The position numbers and the translations under genes are program-made. A stretch of 62,165 nucleotides of DNA from Planctomycetaceae bacterium (GTDB lineage: Bacteria > Planctomycetota > Planctomycetia > Planctomycetales > Planctomycetaceae): the NCBI GenBank assembly GCA_002726205.1, contig PBSL01000012.1:1-62165 (forward strand), in the 5' to 3' direction. Positions 52,877-62,165 of the stretch are shown here, one piece after another (the stretch's first letter is position 1; the number at the start of each line of letters is the position of its first letter). Below the pieces are notes generated by a model. The model searched no databases and was not told the origin of the DNA. It worked only from the letters and a program-made list of their open reading frames with translations.

Positions 52877-55531
52877 TTAGTCGCTCGAGGACAGCGGAGC
52901 CGGAGTGCCCGCCGGCGGGTCGGCCGTGAAGACAAATCCGTCGGGTTGGCCGTCCACCACCAGTCGTGCTCCCTCGGAGAATTCTCCTGCGAGAATCCGG
53001 TTGGACAGGCCGTTCTGCAGTCGCTGCTGGATGACCCGCTTCAGCGGTCGTGCCCCGAAGCGGGGATCGTAGCCCTCGGCGACCAGTAATTCGCGAGCCG
53101 TGTCGGTCACCTCAAGCGAGTAGCCCTGCGTGGAGAGTTGCGAGTCGAGTTGGATCAACTGCAGGTCGACGATGCGGCGGATGTCGGCACGGTCCAGGGG
53201 AGAAAAGACGATCGTCTCGTCGATTCGATTAAGGAACTCGGGAAGAAATTCTTTTCGTAACAATTCCGTCACCGTGTCGGTGATCGTGTCGCCACTGCCG
53301 GATTCGACCTGGTCGAGGATGGCCTGGCTGCCCAGGTTACTGGTCATCACGATCAGGCTGTTCGAGAAATCGACCGTTCGGCCCTGCCCGTCCGTCAGGC
53401 GTCCGTCGTCGAGCACCTGCAGGAGAACATTGAAGATGTCCCGGTGCGCCTTCTCGATTTCATCGAGCAGGATCACGCTGTAGGGACGCCGCCTCACCGC
53501 CTCGGTCAATCGCCCACCGGCTTCATAACCCACGTAACCGGGGGGAGCGCCGATCAATCGCGCCACCGAGTGCGGTTCCATGAACTCGCTCATGTCGATG
53601 CGAACGATCGCTCGTTCATCATCGAAGAGAAACTCGGCAAGTGCCTTGCAGAGTTCGGTCTTACCGACGCCGGTCGGACCCAGGAACAGGAAGGACCCGA
53701 TCGGACGTCCGGCTTCCTGCAGCCCGGCTCGCGAGCGGCGAATCGCGTCGGAGACGGCTTCGACGGCTTCGTCCTGACCGATCACGCGGCGATGCAATGC
53801 CGACTCCATCTCCAGGAGCTTATCCCGTTCGTTGCGGAGCATGCGAACAACGGGAATTCCCGTCCAGGCACTGACGACCCGGGCGATGTCTTCGCTGCTG
53901 ACCTTCTCTCGCAACATCCGCTGATCGTCGTCGTGTTCAGTTGCGGCGATCTGGGATTCGAGTTCCGAGAGGGCCCGCCGGGCTTCCTCGAGTCGTTGTT
54001 GGGCCGCATGAGCGGTGACAAAATCCTCGTTGAGATTTGTTCGCTGGGCCCGGTCGAAGGCCTGCTGGTAGGCGTTTTGCAGTTCCTCGATTGATTCCTT
54101 GAGTGGTTGCAACTGCGAGAGGACCTGTTTCTCGGATTCCCATTGCGCCTTCAAGCGATTGACGTCTTCCTCACTGTCGGCGATCTGTCTTTGTAGTTCG
54201 TCGAGCCGTTCGCGGCTTTCGCCGCTCTCCTCCTCGGCCAGTGCCGTGGCTTCGATCTGCATCCGGGTCAGTTGCCGCGTGGCCTGGTCGATTTCTGCCG
54301 GCATCGAGTCGATTTCCATTCGCAATCGACTGCCCGCCTCGTCCACGAGATCGATGGCCTTGTCAGGGAGGAACCGGTCACCAATGTAGCGATCCGAAAG
54401 CGTGACGGCCGCTGCCAGCGCGTCGTCGGTAATCCGGACGCCGTGGTGAGTTTCGTAGCGGTCCTTCAATCCCCGCAGAATCGAAATCGAATCGTCGATC
54501 GAGGGTTCTTCGATCAGCACCGGTTGGAAACGCCGTTCGAGTGCCGCGTCCTTCTCGATGTGCTGCCGGTATTCGTCGAGCGTGGTGGCACCGACACAGT
54601 GCAACTCCCCACGTGCCAGCATCGGCTTGAGCAGGTTGGACGCATCGAGTGAACCTTCGGCGGCGCCGGCGCCGACGACGGTGTGCAGTTCATCGATGAA
54701 CAGGATCACACGGCCGTCGGAGTCCTGGACTTCCTTGAGCACCGCCTTGAGACGGTCCTCAAATTCGCCGCGATACTTGGCTCCCGCGATCAGGGCTCCC
54801 AGGTCCAGGGCGACAACCCGCTTGTCGGTCAATTGCTGCGGCACGTCGCCACGGACAATCCGCTGTGCCAGCCCCTCGACGATGGCCGTCTTGCCGACAC
54901 CGGGCTCCCCAATCAGTACCGGGTTGTTCTTGCGGCGGCGTGAAAGCACCTGGATCACGCGGCGAATCTCGTTGTCTCGCCCGATCACCGGGTCGATGAT
55001 GCCACGTCGCGCCAGCTCAACGAGATCCTTGCCATATTGATCCAGCGACTGGTATTTTTCCTCAGGCGAATCGTCGGTGACCTGTTGTCCGCCACGGAGA
55101 GTGCACAGCGCCTCCAGTACGTCGGTCTCTTCGACCGCACACAGGGCCAGCAAGCGGCCGGCGGCATCCTCGCAACTGGTCAATGCCAGCAACAGGTGCT
55201 CGGTGGAAAGGAACGAGTCACCCATCTCCTGGGCACGTTGCCGGGCATCGGTGAAGAGTCCGGGCAGACCGGGTGCTGCGGTCAATTCGGCATCGCTGCG
55301 ACTGACTCGGGGCAGCCGGTCCAATTCGCCGTCGAGCAGTTCTCGCAATTGCGCCGAATTGACGCCGATCCGCTCGAACAATGATCCGACCACGCCACCA
55401 CGTTCATCCAGTAATGCCGAGAGCAGGTGCAAAGGGGCAAGGAACGGGTGCTCTCGCTCTTCGGCCAGCTGCTGGGCACGCAGAACAGCGTCGCGGGCCT
55501 TGATCGTCAGGCGATCCATTGGCAGGCTCAT
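52877..55531 (-). CDS. clpB: ATP-dependent disaggregase ClpB
   Basis: 884 residues, the expected size. The N-terminal Clp repeat domain (about 1-150) is followed by AAA+ module 1 with Walker A GEPGVGKT and the [10 protein letters not shown] sensor region. A long coiled M domain (about 410-530, with [19 protein letters not shown]) is present, which separates ClpB from ClpA and ClpC. Module 2 has [16 protein letters not shown] and the [14 protein letters not shown] block. It extracts proteins from aggregates together with DnaK. It starts 53 bases after dnaK on the same strand, with GGGAGGAA before its ATG. This is a chaperone operon. Confidence 0.96.
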   Translation of the reverse strand: MSLPMDRLTIKARDAVLRAQQLAEEREHPFLAPLHLLSALLDERGGVVGSLFERIGVNSAQLRELLDGELDRLPRVSRSDAELTAAPGLPGLFTDARQRAQEMGDSFLSTEHLLLALTSCEDAAGRLLALCAVEETDVLEALCTLRGGQQVTDDSPEEKYQSLDQYGKDLVELARRGIIDPVIGRDNEIRRVIQVLSRRRKNNPVLIGEPGVGKTAIVEGLAQRIVRGDVPQQLTDKRVVALDLGALIAGAKYRGEFEDRLKAVLKEVQDSDGRVILFIDELHTVVGAGAAEGSLDASNLLKPMLARGELHCVGATTLDEYRQHIEKDAALERRFQPVLIEEPSIDDSISILRGLKDRYETHHGVRITDDALAAAVTLSDRYIGDRFLPDKAIDLVDEAGSRLRMEIDSMPAEIDQATRQLTRMQIEATALAEEESGESRERLDELQRQIADSEEDVNRLKAQWESEKQVLSQLQPLKESIEELQNAYQQAFDRAQRTNLNEDFVTAHAAQQRLEEARRALSELESQIAATEHDDDQRMLREKVSSEDIARVVSAWTGIPVVRMLRNERDKLLEMESALHRRVIGQDEAVEAVSDAIRRSRAGLQEAGRPIGSFLFLGPTGVGKTELCKALAEFLFDDERAIVRIDMSEFMEPHSVARLIGAPPGYVGYEAGGRLTEAVRRRPYSVILLDEIEKAHRDIFNVLLQVLDDGRLTDGQGRTVDFSNSLIVMTSNLGSQAILDQVESGSGDTITDTVTELLRKEFLPEFLNRIDETIVFSPLDRADIRRIVDLQLIQLDSQLSTQGYSLEVTDTARELLVAEGYDPRFGARPLKRVIQQRLQNGLSNRILAGEFSEGARLVVDGQPDGFVFTADPPAGTPAPLSSSD

Positions 55532-55584
55532 CGCGTTCCTCCCTCTTCTGCGGGTTGACCAGTCCGCTCAGTCGCAGGGCCGAC

Positions 55585-57486
55585 CTATTCGTCTTCTTTC
55601 TTCTCGAATTCCACGTCGATGACATCGTCGTCATCCGGTGTTTCCGTTGCCGCGTCGCCGTTCGGGGCGGTCTCGGGCGCTGATTCGTACATGTGTTGTG
55701 ACAGGGCGTGGGTCGCCTGGGTGAGTTCCTCGACGGCCGAATCGATCGCCGTGGGGTCATCGCCTCCGGCTGTTTCGTTGACCTTGGTGACGGCTTCCTC
55801 GATGGCCGACTTGGAGTCCTCGTCGAGCTTGTCGGAGTGCTCGGACAGCAACTTCTCGGTCTCGTAGACGAGCATCGATGCCTTGTTACGTGACTCGGCG
55901 AGTTCCCGTTTCTGCTTGTCCTCCTCGGCATGGGATTCGGCGTCCTCGCGAGCCGAATCGATTTCGGAGTCGCTCAGGCCACTGGATTCCTCGATCCTGA
56001 CCGACTGCTCGGCATTGGTGGCCTTGTCCTTGGCCGTCACGTTGAGGATCCCGTTGACGTCGATGTCGAAGGTCACTTCGATCTGCGGAACTCCCCTGGG
56101 GGCCGCGGGAATGCCGTCGAGCTTGAACTGTCCGAGCTGGCGGTTGTCGTGGGCCATTTGGCGTTCGCCCTGGAAAACCTGGATGTCGACCGCCGTCTGG
56201 TTGTCCGCAGCTGTCGAAAAGATCTCGCCCCGCGACGTGGGAATCGTCGTGTTCCGTTCGATCAGCCGGGTCATGACCCCACCCTCGGTCTCGATTCCCA
56301 GTGACAGCGGAGTGACATCCAGCAGGACGACATCCTTGACGTCCCCGGCCAGGATTCCGCCCTGGATCGCCGCGCCAACCGAGACGACTTCGTCGGGGTT
56401 GACCCCACGGTGTGGTTCGCGGTTGAACAGCTCCTGGACAAAGGCCTGGACCTTGGGGATACGGGTCGAACCGCCGACAAGAACCACCTCGTCGATTGCC
56501 GCTGGATCCAGCTTGGCGTCAGAGAGCGCGTTGAGAATCGGTTGGCGACAGCGTTCCACCAGTCCGTCGATCAACTGTTCAAACTCCGCGCGGGTGATCG
56601 ACATCTGCAGGTGCTTTGCACCGCTGGCATCGGCCGTGATGAACGGCAGGTTGATGTCGGTCGCCTGCGAGCTGGAAAGCTCCTTCTTCGCCTTCTCGGC
56701 TGCTTCCCGCAATCGCTGCAGTGCCATCGCGTCATCCCGCAGGTCGATGCCCTGTTCGGACTTGAACGCGTCGGCAATGTGGTTGATCAACACCTCGTCG
56801 AAATCATCGCCGCCCAGGTGCGTGTCGCCATTGGTGCTGAGCACCTCGACTGACTCGCTGTCGACTTCCAGGATCGAGACATCGAAGGTCCCACCGCCGA
56901 GATCGAACACGGCGATCTTCTCGTCTTTCTTCTTCTCCATTCCGTAGGCCAGCGATGCCGCCGTCGGCTCGTTGATGATCCGCTCGACCTCCAGGCCGGC
57001 GATCTGGCCGGCGTCCTTGGTGGCCTGCCGCTGCGCGTCATTGAAGTAGGCGGGGACGGTGATCACCGCCTTGTTGACCTTGTGCCCCAGGTAACTCTCG
57101 GCCGCCTCCTTGAGCTTGCGCAAGACCATCGCCGAGACCTCCGGCGGCTTGTACCGCTTGCCGCCCACCTCGACCTCGACATAATCTTGCGGGCCACCAA
57201 CCACCGGATAGGGAACGATCTTTTCTTCCGACGTGACCTCGCTGTGACGTCGGCCCATGAACCGCTTGATCGAATACACCGTGTTGGTGGGATTGGTGAC
57301 CGCCTGACGCTTGGCCGGTTCGCCGACCAAGGTCTCACCCTTTTCGGTGAATGCCACGACGCTGGGAGTCAGGCGATTTCCCTCCTGATTGGCCAGGACC
57401 TTCGGTTCACCTCCCTCCATGATGGCCACCACCGAGTTGGTCGTACCCAGGTCGATGCCGATCACCTTCTCATTCTCTACCGCCAT
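55585..57486 (-). CDS. dnaK: Chaperone DnaK (Hsp70)
   Basis: 633 residues from the ATG at 57486, with AAGGA seven bases upstream; a GTG two codons before is less likely. The ATPase domain begins [16 protein letters not shown] and includes [17 protein letters not shown] and [14 protein letters not shown]. The substrate-binding domain has [19 protein letters not shown], and the lid ends with an acidic tail ([13 protein letters not shown]). It refolds proteins with DnaJ and GrpE, neither of which is encoded in this window. The leader contains a 7-bp hairpin (57546-57564) and a plausible promoter. clpB follows. Confidence 0.97.
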   Translation of the reverse strand: MAVENEKVIGIDLGTTNSVVAIMEGGEPKVLANQEGNRLTPSVVAFTEKGETLVGEPAKRQAVTNPTNTVYSIKRFMGRRHSEVTSEEKIVPYPVVGGPQDYVEVEVGGKRYKPPEVSAMVLRKLKEAAESYLGHKVNKAVITVPAYFNDAQRQATKDAGQIAGLEVERIINEPTAASLAYGMEKKKDEKIAVFDLGGGTFDVSILEVDSESVEVLSTNGDTHLGGDDFDEVLINHIADAFKSEQGIDLRDDAMALQRLREAAEKAKKELSSSQATDINLPFITADASGAKHLQMSITRAEFEQLIDGLVERCRQPILNALSDAKLDPAAIDEVVLVGGSTRIPKVQAFVQELFNREPHRGVNPDEVVSVGAAIQGGILAGDVKDVVLLDVTPLSLGIETEGGVMTRLIERNTTIPTSRGEIFSTAADNQTAVDIQVFQGERQMAHDNRQLGQFKLDGIPAAPRGVPQIEVTFDIDVNGILNVTAKDKATNAEQSVRIEESSGLSDSEIDSAREDAESHAEEDKQKRELAESRNKASMLVYETEKLLSEHSDKLDEDSKSAIEEAVTKVNETAGGDDPTAIDSAVEELTQATHALSQHMYESAPETAPNGDAATETPDDDDVIDVEFEKKEDE

Positions 57487-57545
57487 GTTCACGTCCTTCT
57501 GCGAAAAATTCTTGCTCGCACTGGCTATCTGACCTGATTTTTAGG

Positions 57546-57564
57546 CAAACCGTGTGCCGGTTTG
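57546..57564 (-). promoter_or_regulatory. Hairpin in the dnaK leader
   Basis: Arms CAAACCG and CGGTTTG pair over 7 bp with a 5-base loop, 60 bases before the dnaK start and downstream of the candidate -10 element. No CIRCE (TTAGCACTC) or HspR-type site was found. The hairpin could influence heat-shock translation or mRNA stability. Confidence 0.35.
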
Positions 57565-57597
57565 AAGTGGCTTGTCCACGAAATGACATAAACACTT

Positions 57598-57627
57598 ATT
57601 ATAAAGCGTGTTAGGCAATAATTGCTA
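57598..57627 (-). promoter_or_regulatory. Candidate dnaK promoter with overlapping small dyad
   Basis: On the minus strand a perfect TATAAT (57603-57598) has a weak TAGCAA (57627-57622) 18 bases upstream. GCAAT-A-ATTGC, a symmetric 11-base element at 57615-57625, overlaps the -35 position and could bind a regulator. Confidence 0.45.
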
Positions 57628-57743
57628 TCGGATAACGCCCTGGGATCTGCAACAGAACTGCCATAGTGGCACGTTCACCTGCTGGAGGACGGAATCCCGG
57701 GGATGCCAAAGTGGCAGTTGGTGGTGGCATCGTCGGCAACCGC

Positions 57744-57772
57744 TTGACACCCCTAACAGCGACCGGTACAAA
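57744..57772 (+). promoter_or_regulatory. Sigma-70-like promoter before pheA
   Basis: A perfect TTGACA (57744-57749) is followed after 17 bases by TACAAA (57767-57772), which matches the -10 consensus at four of six positions. It points toward the pheA start 175 bases downstream. Confidence 0.5.
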
Positions 57773-57947
57773 ACGGCCTCGTCACAGCGTTGGAATTGGC
57801 GATCTTGGGTCCCTGATCGGACCGGTTGTCGGTTGTCCTGGGCGGGTGGACCTCTGGGCACGACCAAGGCAACAATGATCGTTGATATGTCGTGGTCTTG
57901 ATGAATCGACGGGCGAGTCGTGGTCGTGTGAGACCGGAGCAGTGGTC

Positions 57948-59099
57948 ATGGCAAAAAAGGCGGCCAGCGGGCGCGGAAAACCGAAGCGGGCATCGAAGCC
58001 GTCTCGGTCGAAACCATCCCGGACAAAGGCGACGCAGGCGTCGCTTCAGACCCGTTTGAAGAAGATCGATCGGGAATTGCTCCAGGCGTTGAATCAACGG
58101 GCCCGGGTCACCACGCAGTACCTTGGTCTTCTTCCCGATCAGCAACGGGCGTTGTACGACCCACAATCGGACGACGAATTGTGGATGCGTCTCGAGAAGC
58201 AGCAATCCGGGCCGTTGCCGTTTGCTGCGATTCGTGGGATCTACCGGGAGTTGCTCAGTGCGTCTCGCCGGGCGATCAAAACCAAGCGAGTGATCTACCT
58301 GGGTCCGCAATTCAGTTATACGCACCTGGCTGCCATCGAGCGATTCGGCAAGTGGGCCGACCTGATTCCGGTCAACACGATTGCGGCGGTATTCGAGGAG
58401 GTCAATCGCGGGGATGCCGACTACGGCATCGTACCGATCGAGAACAGTACCGACGGTCGCATTGTCGACACGTTGGACATGTTCACGAAGCTGCCGCTGC
58501 GGATTTGTGGTGAAGTCCAGATCGCCATCAATCATCACCTGTTGGCCCGTTGCCCTCGCAGCGAGATCAGTGAAATCTACAGCAAGCCCCAGGCGTTGTC
58601 ACAATGTCGAGAGTGGCTCAGTCGCAACATGTCCCAGGCCCGGTTGATCGAGGTGACCAGCACGTCGACGGCGGCGCAGTTGGCGCGGGATAAGCCGGGA
58701 GCCGCGGCTGTCGCCAGCCGGCAGGCGGGGATCGAGTACGACATTCCCGTTGTGGCGGCGGGCATTCAAGACAACGAGGAGAATGTGACACGGTTTGCCG
58801 TGATCGGGGACGACGAGCTCAAGCCGACAGGTAAGGACCGCACGGCCGTTCTGCTTCAGGTTCCTCATCGCCCCGGTTCATTGGCCACCGCGCTGTCGGT
58901 GTTCCAGAAGAACAAGTTGAATTTGACGTGGATCGAGTCGTTTCCGTTGAGGGGTCCGGAGAGCGGCTACCTTTTCTTTCTCGATTTCGAGGGACACGGG
59001 CATGAAGCTCGAACGAAGCGGGCCTTGAGTGAATTGGCCGACCAGGCGACTCGATTGGAAATCCTGGGGTCGTATCCGCGGAGCGATCCGCTGGACTGA
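57948..59099 (+). CDS. pheA: Prephenate dehydratase with degenerate chorismate-mutase-like domain
   Basis: 383 residues from the ATG at 57948. Residues 2-32 are a Lys/Ser/Arg-rich tail. Residues 34-110 resemble an AroQ chorismate mutase helical domain ([17 protein letters not shown]), but the Lys and Arg-Glu active-site positions do not match. The dehydratase domain has [33 protein letters not shown] and [15 protein letters not shown], the last including the TRF motif. A C-terminal ACT domain ([20 protein letters not shown]) gives phenylalanine feedback in homologues. The enzyme converts prephenate to phenylpyruvate. Mutase activity is doubtful. aroF follows 102 bases downstream. Confidence 0.88.
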   Translation: MAKKAASGRGKPKRASKPSRSKPSRTKATQASLQTRLKKIDRELLQALNQRARVTTQYLGLLPDQQRALYDPQSDDELWMRLEKQQSGPLPFAAIRGIYRELLSASRRAIKTKRVIYLGPQFSYTHLAAIERFGKWADLIPVNTIAAVFEEVNRGDADYGIVPIENSTDGRIVDTLDMFTKLPLRICGEVQIAINHHLLARCPRSEISEIYSKPQALSQCREWLSRNMSQARLIEVTSTSTAAQLARDKPGAAAVASRQAGIEYDIPVVAAGIQDNEENVTRFAVIGDDELKPTGKDRTAVLLQVPHRPGSLATALSVFQKNKLNLTWIESFPLRGPESGYLFFLDFEGHGHEARTKRALSELADQATRLEILGSYPRSDPLD

Positions 59100-59201
59100 T
59101 CCAGCGATCTCGTTATCCTCTCCCTTGAGCTTTACCCCGGCCGACCCGGGATCTCACGCGGCGCACGCGACCCGGGCGGGTTCCTAACCGAAGGATCGAA
59201 C

Positions 59202-60242
59202 GTGATAATTGTCCTGAAACCCGAGTGTACTGACGAGCAGATTGATCACATCCAGGAACAGATCGTCTCGCTGGGGCTCAAGCCCGAGTTGAGCCGTGGG
59301 GTGAAGCGAACGTTGATTGGCGTGATCGGAGAAGAGGACCTCCTGCGGAGTGCACCACTGGAGGCGTTTCCGGGCGTGGAAACCGTGATGCCGATCCTCA
59401 AACCCTACAAGCGGGCGAGTCGTGAATTCCAGGCGGAGGATTCGGTTTTCGATCTCGGTCACGGTGTTCGGATCGGAGGCGGTGCGCTGGGCATGGTGGC
59501 CGGCCCCTGTGCGATTGAAGGCCACGCGGTCCTGCTGGAAATCGGAACGGCCGTCAAGGCGGCCGGTGCCAATATTCTGCGCGGCGGTGCCTTCAAGCCG
59601 CGGACCAGTCCCTACAGTTTCCAGGGCATGGGCGAAGAAGGCCTGGAGATTCTTCGCAACGTCGGTGACGAGTTGCAGATGCCGGTGATCACCGAGGTGA
59701 TGGACCCCCGGCAGGTCGAACTTGTCGATCGCTACACCGACGTGTTCCAGGTCGGTGCCCGCAACATGCAGAATTTCAACCTGCTCAGTGAAGTCGGCAA
59801 GACCTCGAAACCGGTGATGCTCAAGCGTGGTATGAGTGCCACGATCAGCGATTTGCTGATGTCGGCCGAGTACATCCTGGCCAGCGGCAACAAGGAGGTG
59901 ATTCTCTGCGAGCGAGGTATCCGCAGTTTCGACAACTCGACCCGCAACCTGCTCGACCTGGCCATGGTGCCCAACATCCAGCAAACCTGCCACCTGCCGA
60001 TCATCGTTGATCCCTCGCATGCCACGGGCCGCCCCGAGTTGATCCCGGCAATGGCTCGAGCGGCCGTGGCCAGTGGTGCCGACGGGGTTCATATCGAGGT
60101 TCATTCGTGTCCGGAGAAGGCGATGAGCGACGGATCGCAGGCGCTGTTGCCCGATCAGTACGCCGGGGTGATGGAGGAGCTCAAGCAACTGGCAGCATTG
60201 TTCGACAAGGTGATCCCGGTTCCCCAGGAGCAGGGGGAATGA
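59202..60242 (+). CDS. aroF: 3-deoxy-7-phosphoheptulonate synthase (DAHP synthase)
   Basis: 346 residues from a GTG at 59202, with AAGGA eight bases upstream. An N-terminal ferredoxin-like regulatory domain ([19 protein letters not shown]) is typical of the AroA-beta type found in Thermotoga and Bacillus. The barrel has [48 protein letters not shown] and [15 protein letters not shown], the phosphate- and metal-binding segments. It makes DAHP from PEP and erythrose 4-phosphate, the first step of the shikimate pathway, complementing pheA. The last four bases overlap the tpiA start. Confidence 0.95.
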   Translation: MIIVLKPECTDEQIDHIQEQIVSLGLKPELSRGVKRTLIGVIGEEDLLRSAPLEAFPGVETVMPILKPYKRASREFQAEDSVFDLGHGVRIGGGALGMVAGPCAIEGHAVLLEIGTAVKAAGANILRGGAFKPRTSPYSFQGMGEEGLEILRNVGDELQMPVITEVMDPRQVELVDRYTDVFQVGARNMQNFNLLSEVGKTSKPVMLKRGMSATISDLLMSAEYILASGNKEVILCERGIRSFDNSTRNLLDLAMVPNIQQTCHLPIIVDPSHATGRPELIPAMARAAVASGADGVHIEVHSCPEKAMSDGSQALLPDQYAGVMEELKQLAALFDKVIPVPQEQGE

Positions 60243-61000
60243 GACGAAAACTCGTCGCGGGCAACTGGAAGATGAACACCGATCGTGGCGAGGCCGTTGA
60301 ATTGGCTTCGGCGTTGGCCCGGCATTGCGAAGCATCAGGCGATGTGGATGTGCTGATCGCTCCCCCGTTTGTCTGGATCGAAGCGGTCGCCACGGCGATC
60401 GATTCTTCGGCTGTCCTGTTGGCGGCACAGAACGCCTGGCACGAACCCAGTGGAGCTTTCACCGGTGAGGTGTCGTTGGAGATGCTCAAGGAGGCCGGTT
60501 GCGGTTGGGTCATTCTCGGTCACAGCGAGCGACGGCATCTGCTGGAAGAATCCGATGAGTTGATCGGTGAGAAGGTTGCCGCCGGACTTGCTGAAGATCT
60601 CTCGGTCATTCTCTGTGTGGGAGAGACCCGGGCCCAGAGAGAGGCGGGTGAGACCGAAGCGGTGCTCGACCGGCAGTTGCTGGCAGGATTGGTGGGATGT
60701 GAGGTGGAATCGACATCGCGGCTCGTTGTTGCCTACGAACCGGTCTGGGCCATCGGAACCGGATTGACAGCCTCCACCGACCAGGCCGAATCGGCTCACG
60801 CTCACCTTCGCAACCAGCTGGCGAATCGCTACAATTCCGAGGTGGCCGAAGCGACGCGGTTCCTTTACGGGGGAAGTGTGAAGCCGGATAACGCGTCTGA
60901 ACTGATGAGGCAGCCCAATGTCGATGGTGCTCTCGTCGGAGGGGCCAGCTTGGCCGTGGATTCGTTTGTTGCCATCATCGAGGCGGCTGCGGGGGTTTGA
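60239..61000 (+). CDS. tpiA: Triosephosphate isomerase
   Basis: 253 residues. The start ATG overlaps the aroF stop (ATGA), so translation is probably coupled. GNWKMN at the start, LGHSERR with the catalytic His, [11 protein letters not shown] with the catalytic Glu and [11 protein letters not shown] near the end are all present. The enzyme interconverts dihydroxyacetone phosphate and glyceraldehyde 3-phosphate in the cytoplasm. Coupling to aroF is unusual, although both use central-carbon intermediates. secG follows 70 bases downstream. Confidence 0.97.
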   Translation: MRRKLVAGNWKMNTDRGEAVELASALARHCEASGDVDVLIAPPFVWIEAVATAIDSSAVLLAAQNAWHEPSGAFTGEVSLEMLKEAGCGWVILGHSERRHLLEESDELIGEKVAAGLAEDLSVILCVGETRAQREAGETEAVLDRQLLAGLVGCEVESTSRLVVAYEPVWAIGTGLTASTDQAESAHAHLRNQLANRYNSEVAEATRFLYGGSVKPDNASELMRQPNVDGALVGGASLAVDSFVAIIEAAAGV

Positions 61001-61070
61001 TCAACTCCCGCGGTTGGTTCAGGACGAGAACTGACTGGTTCGTCTGACGGTTGAGACGGAGGAATTCCTG

Positions 61071-62165
61071 GTGAAGGGTCTGCTGGAACACCTGGGGAAC
61101 TACTGGAAGGTTTACACCTTTCTGCTGGGACTGACGGCGTTTGTCTACCTGCTGGGTTATGCGCTCAACGGGGGGCAGCACAGTTCAGGCTTGGCCTGGG
61201 CGATGGTCGTTGATGGCAGCCTGATGATCATGATCATCCTGTTGCAGCAGGGCCGCGGTGGCGGACTGGTTGGTGCCCTGGGAGGAATGGGTGGCCAGAG
61301 CGCGTTCGGAACGAGGGCCGGTGATGCCTTTACCGGGATCACCATCGTCCTGGCCGTGATGTGGGTGATGCTGGCCGGGTTTGGTGGCATTGCCCTGCGG
61401 GCCGATCGCGACAGCCGGCAGTTCTCCGATCCGGAAGTGCGGGTCGTCCGCTCGATCGAACGAAGAGAAGGTGACGGAGAGGAAGATTCCTACGTGACCG
61501 TTCCGATGCACCTGAGCCGGGCCGTTGAAAAGGAAGTGACCGTCGAGTTCAAGATCGGAGCCGCCGGAGACAGCGCCAATCGCGGTGATGATTATCAAGT
61601 CGACGGTCAGCTTGGTGAAAACATCACGATCGTGGAGTCTGAACTGAAAGGGACCACCGCGAAGGACGGCGGACCGCCCAAGCCCAAGACAGTTGAGGAC
61701 CTTGGCCAGGGAGTCCACCCTGACGGCACCAGTGACTACGATGTCTTCAGGCATACCTTCGAGATCACTTTCCTTCCCGGCGAGACGCGCAAGACGATTC
61801 AGATTCGAGTTCTTGGTGACGACGAGCCAGGCTCGACGGCCAGTCGCCAGTTGACCGTGGCGATTTCGGATGCCAGAAATGCCGTGCTTACGAAATCCTC
61901 TCGATCCACCGTGTCAATCATCGATGACGACGGTGAGATTGCCCGCGCGGTTGATCCACAGGCTCCGACGTTGAAGCGAGCCCCAGGCGATTCCACGTCC
62001 GAAACCGGGAAGAAGCCGGCCGAGAAGAAGCCGGTAGAGAAGAAGTCGGCCGAGAAGAAGTCGGCCGAGAAGAAGTCGGCCGAGAAGAAGTCGGCCGAGA
62101 AGAAGCCGGCCGAGAAGAAGCCGGCCGAGAAGAAGTCGGCAAAGAAGAAGTCGGCAAAGAAGAAG
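61071..62165 (+). CDS. secG: SecG fused to a Calx-beta-like domain and KKSAE repeat tail (3' end outside window)
   Basis: 365 codons are visible and no stop is reached. The GTG at 61071 follows a strong GGAGGA site seven bases upstream. SecG features are at 40-110: [20 protein letters not shown], then [17 protein letters not shown] and a second membrane helix at 88-108. An extra helix at about 15-31 precedes them. Residues 140-288 have the Calx-beta pattern: [32 protein letters not shown] and VSIIDDDG, with an insert of about 50 residues in the middle. A tail of 5-residue [10 protein letters not shown] units starts at 314. SecG supports SecYE translocation; the added domain should face the periplasm by SecG topology. 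Confidence 0.88.
   Translation, partial: MKGLLEHLGNYWKVYTFLLGLTAFVYLLGYALNGGQHSSGLAWAMVVDGSLMIMIILLQQGRGGGLVGALGGMGGQSAFGTRAGDAFTGITIVLAVMWVMLAGFGGIALRADRDSRQFSDPEVRVVRSIERREGDGEEDSYVTVPMHLSRAVEKEVTVEFKIGAAGDSANRGDDYQVDGQLGENITIVESELKGTTAKDGGPPKPKTVEDLGQGVHPDGTSDYDVFRHTFEITFLPGETRKTIQIRVLGDDEPGSTASRQLTVAISDARNAVLTKSSRSTVSIIDDDGEIARAVDPQAPTLKRAPGDSTSETGKKPAEKKPVEKKSAEKKSAEKKSAEKKSAEKKPAEKKPAEKKSAKKKSAKKK
62010..62165 (+). repeat. 15-base tandem repeat encoding [10 protein letters not shown]
   Basis: Ten full 15-base units and one partial unit run to the window end. Eight units encode KK-S/P-A/V-E and the last two encode KKSAK. The DNA units are nearly identical, so their number may vary by slippage in steps that keep the frame. 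Confidence 0.93.

Larger units (their letters stand above)
57487..57947. other. 461-base divergent control region between dnaK and pheA
   Basis: The gap is less GC-rich than the coding DNA and holds the dnaK leader elements, the pheA promoter candidate and no credible gene. Short open frames on the plus strand have no family match. Confidence 0.6.

Noticed and set aside
57540-57640. Search for a CIRCE element upstream of dnaK
   Set aside because: No TTAGCACTC/GAGTGCTAA pair was found; only unrelated short dyads are present.
61918-62157. Minus-strand Ser/Pro/Arg-rich frame at the window end
   Set aside because: It is the shadow of the KKSAE repeat and has no start or family signal of its own.

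Overview
The window looks like a chromosomal segment of a planctomycete (Planctomycetota). It is GC-rich and densely coded on both strands. It carries the family mix typical of that phylum: three DUF1501 proteins with Tat-type leaders, a sulfatase, DUF1080, secreted Gfo/Idh/MocA oxidoreductases, DUF3500-like and CotH-kinase proteins, and a ThuA-like protein. The species cannot be told from the sequence. No rRNA, tRNA, CRISPR array, insertion sequence or prophage gene was seen.

Layout. 1-9.6 kb: the end of a DUF1501 gene, a DUF805-like/SRPBCC membrane protein, a DEDDh exonuclease, a putative HTH protein with a C-terminal membrane anchor, a Tat-exported phosphoesterase, a DUF3500-like protein, a secreted alpha/beta esterase and a large divergent phosphoesterase. 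9.7-17.6 kb: a minus-strand cluster transcribed DUF4956 - VTC-type polyphosphate polymerase - CotH kinase (EF-hands, lamin-tail domain) - CotH kinase with an inserted beta-rich region and ankyrin repeats. 18-31 kb: secreted and degradative genes (glycosidase-like, sulfatase, oxidoreductase, DUF1080, DUF1501, CBM9-like, M3 oligopeptidase, cyclase). 31-44 kb: typA, an exported very basic repeat protein, DUF1501, a sodium/solute symporter, a STAS-FHA pair, two secreted or membrane proteins of unknown function and a ThuA-like protein. 44.8-50.1 kb: an MFS transporter followed by a tripeptidyl-peptidase II-like subtilase. 50.2-62.2 kb: housekeeping genes (CCA-adding/poly(A) polymerase, oxidoreductase, a 59-residue basic protein, dnaK-clpB, then pheA - aroF - tpiA - secG).

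How the genes fit together. The 18-31 kb genes and the symporter suit a lifestyle of degrading sulfated or modified glycans and importing the products. Most carry Sec or Tat leaders. The MFS-subtilase pair suggests peptide handling. dnaK-clpB is a chaperone operon with a plausible promoter and a hairpin in its leader. pheA, aroF, tpiA and secG run in one direction, with a 4-base overlap between aroF and tpiA.

The most unusual items are: a SecG subunit that carries an extra N-terminal membrane segment, a Calx-beta-like domain and a lysine-rich pentapeptide tail, and that runs off the window end; an exported basic protein with at least five copies of a KTR/LPKxSLP module and C-terminal HEAT-like repeats; and the ankyrin-CotH protein inside a CotH/VTC/DUF4956 cluster.
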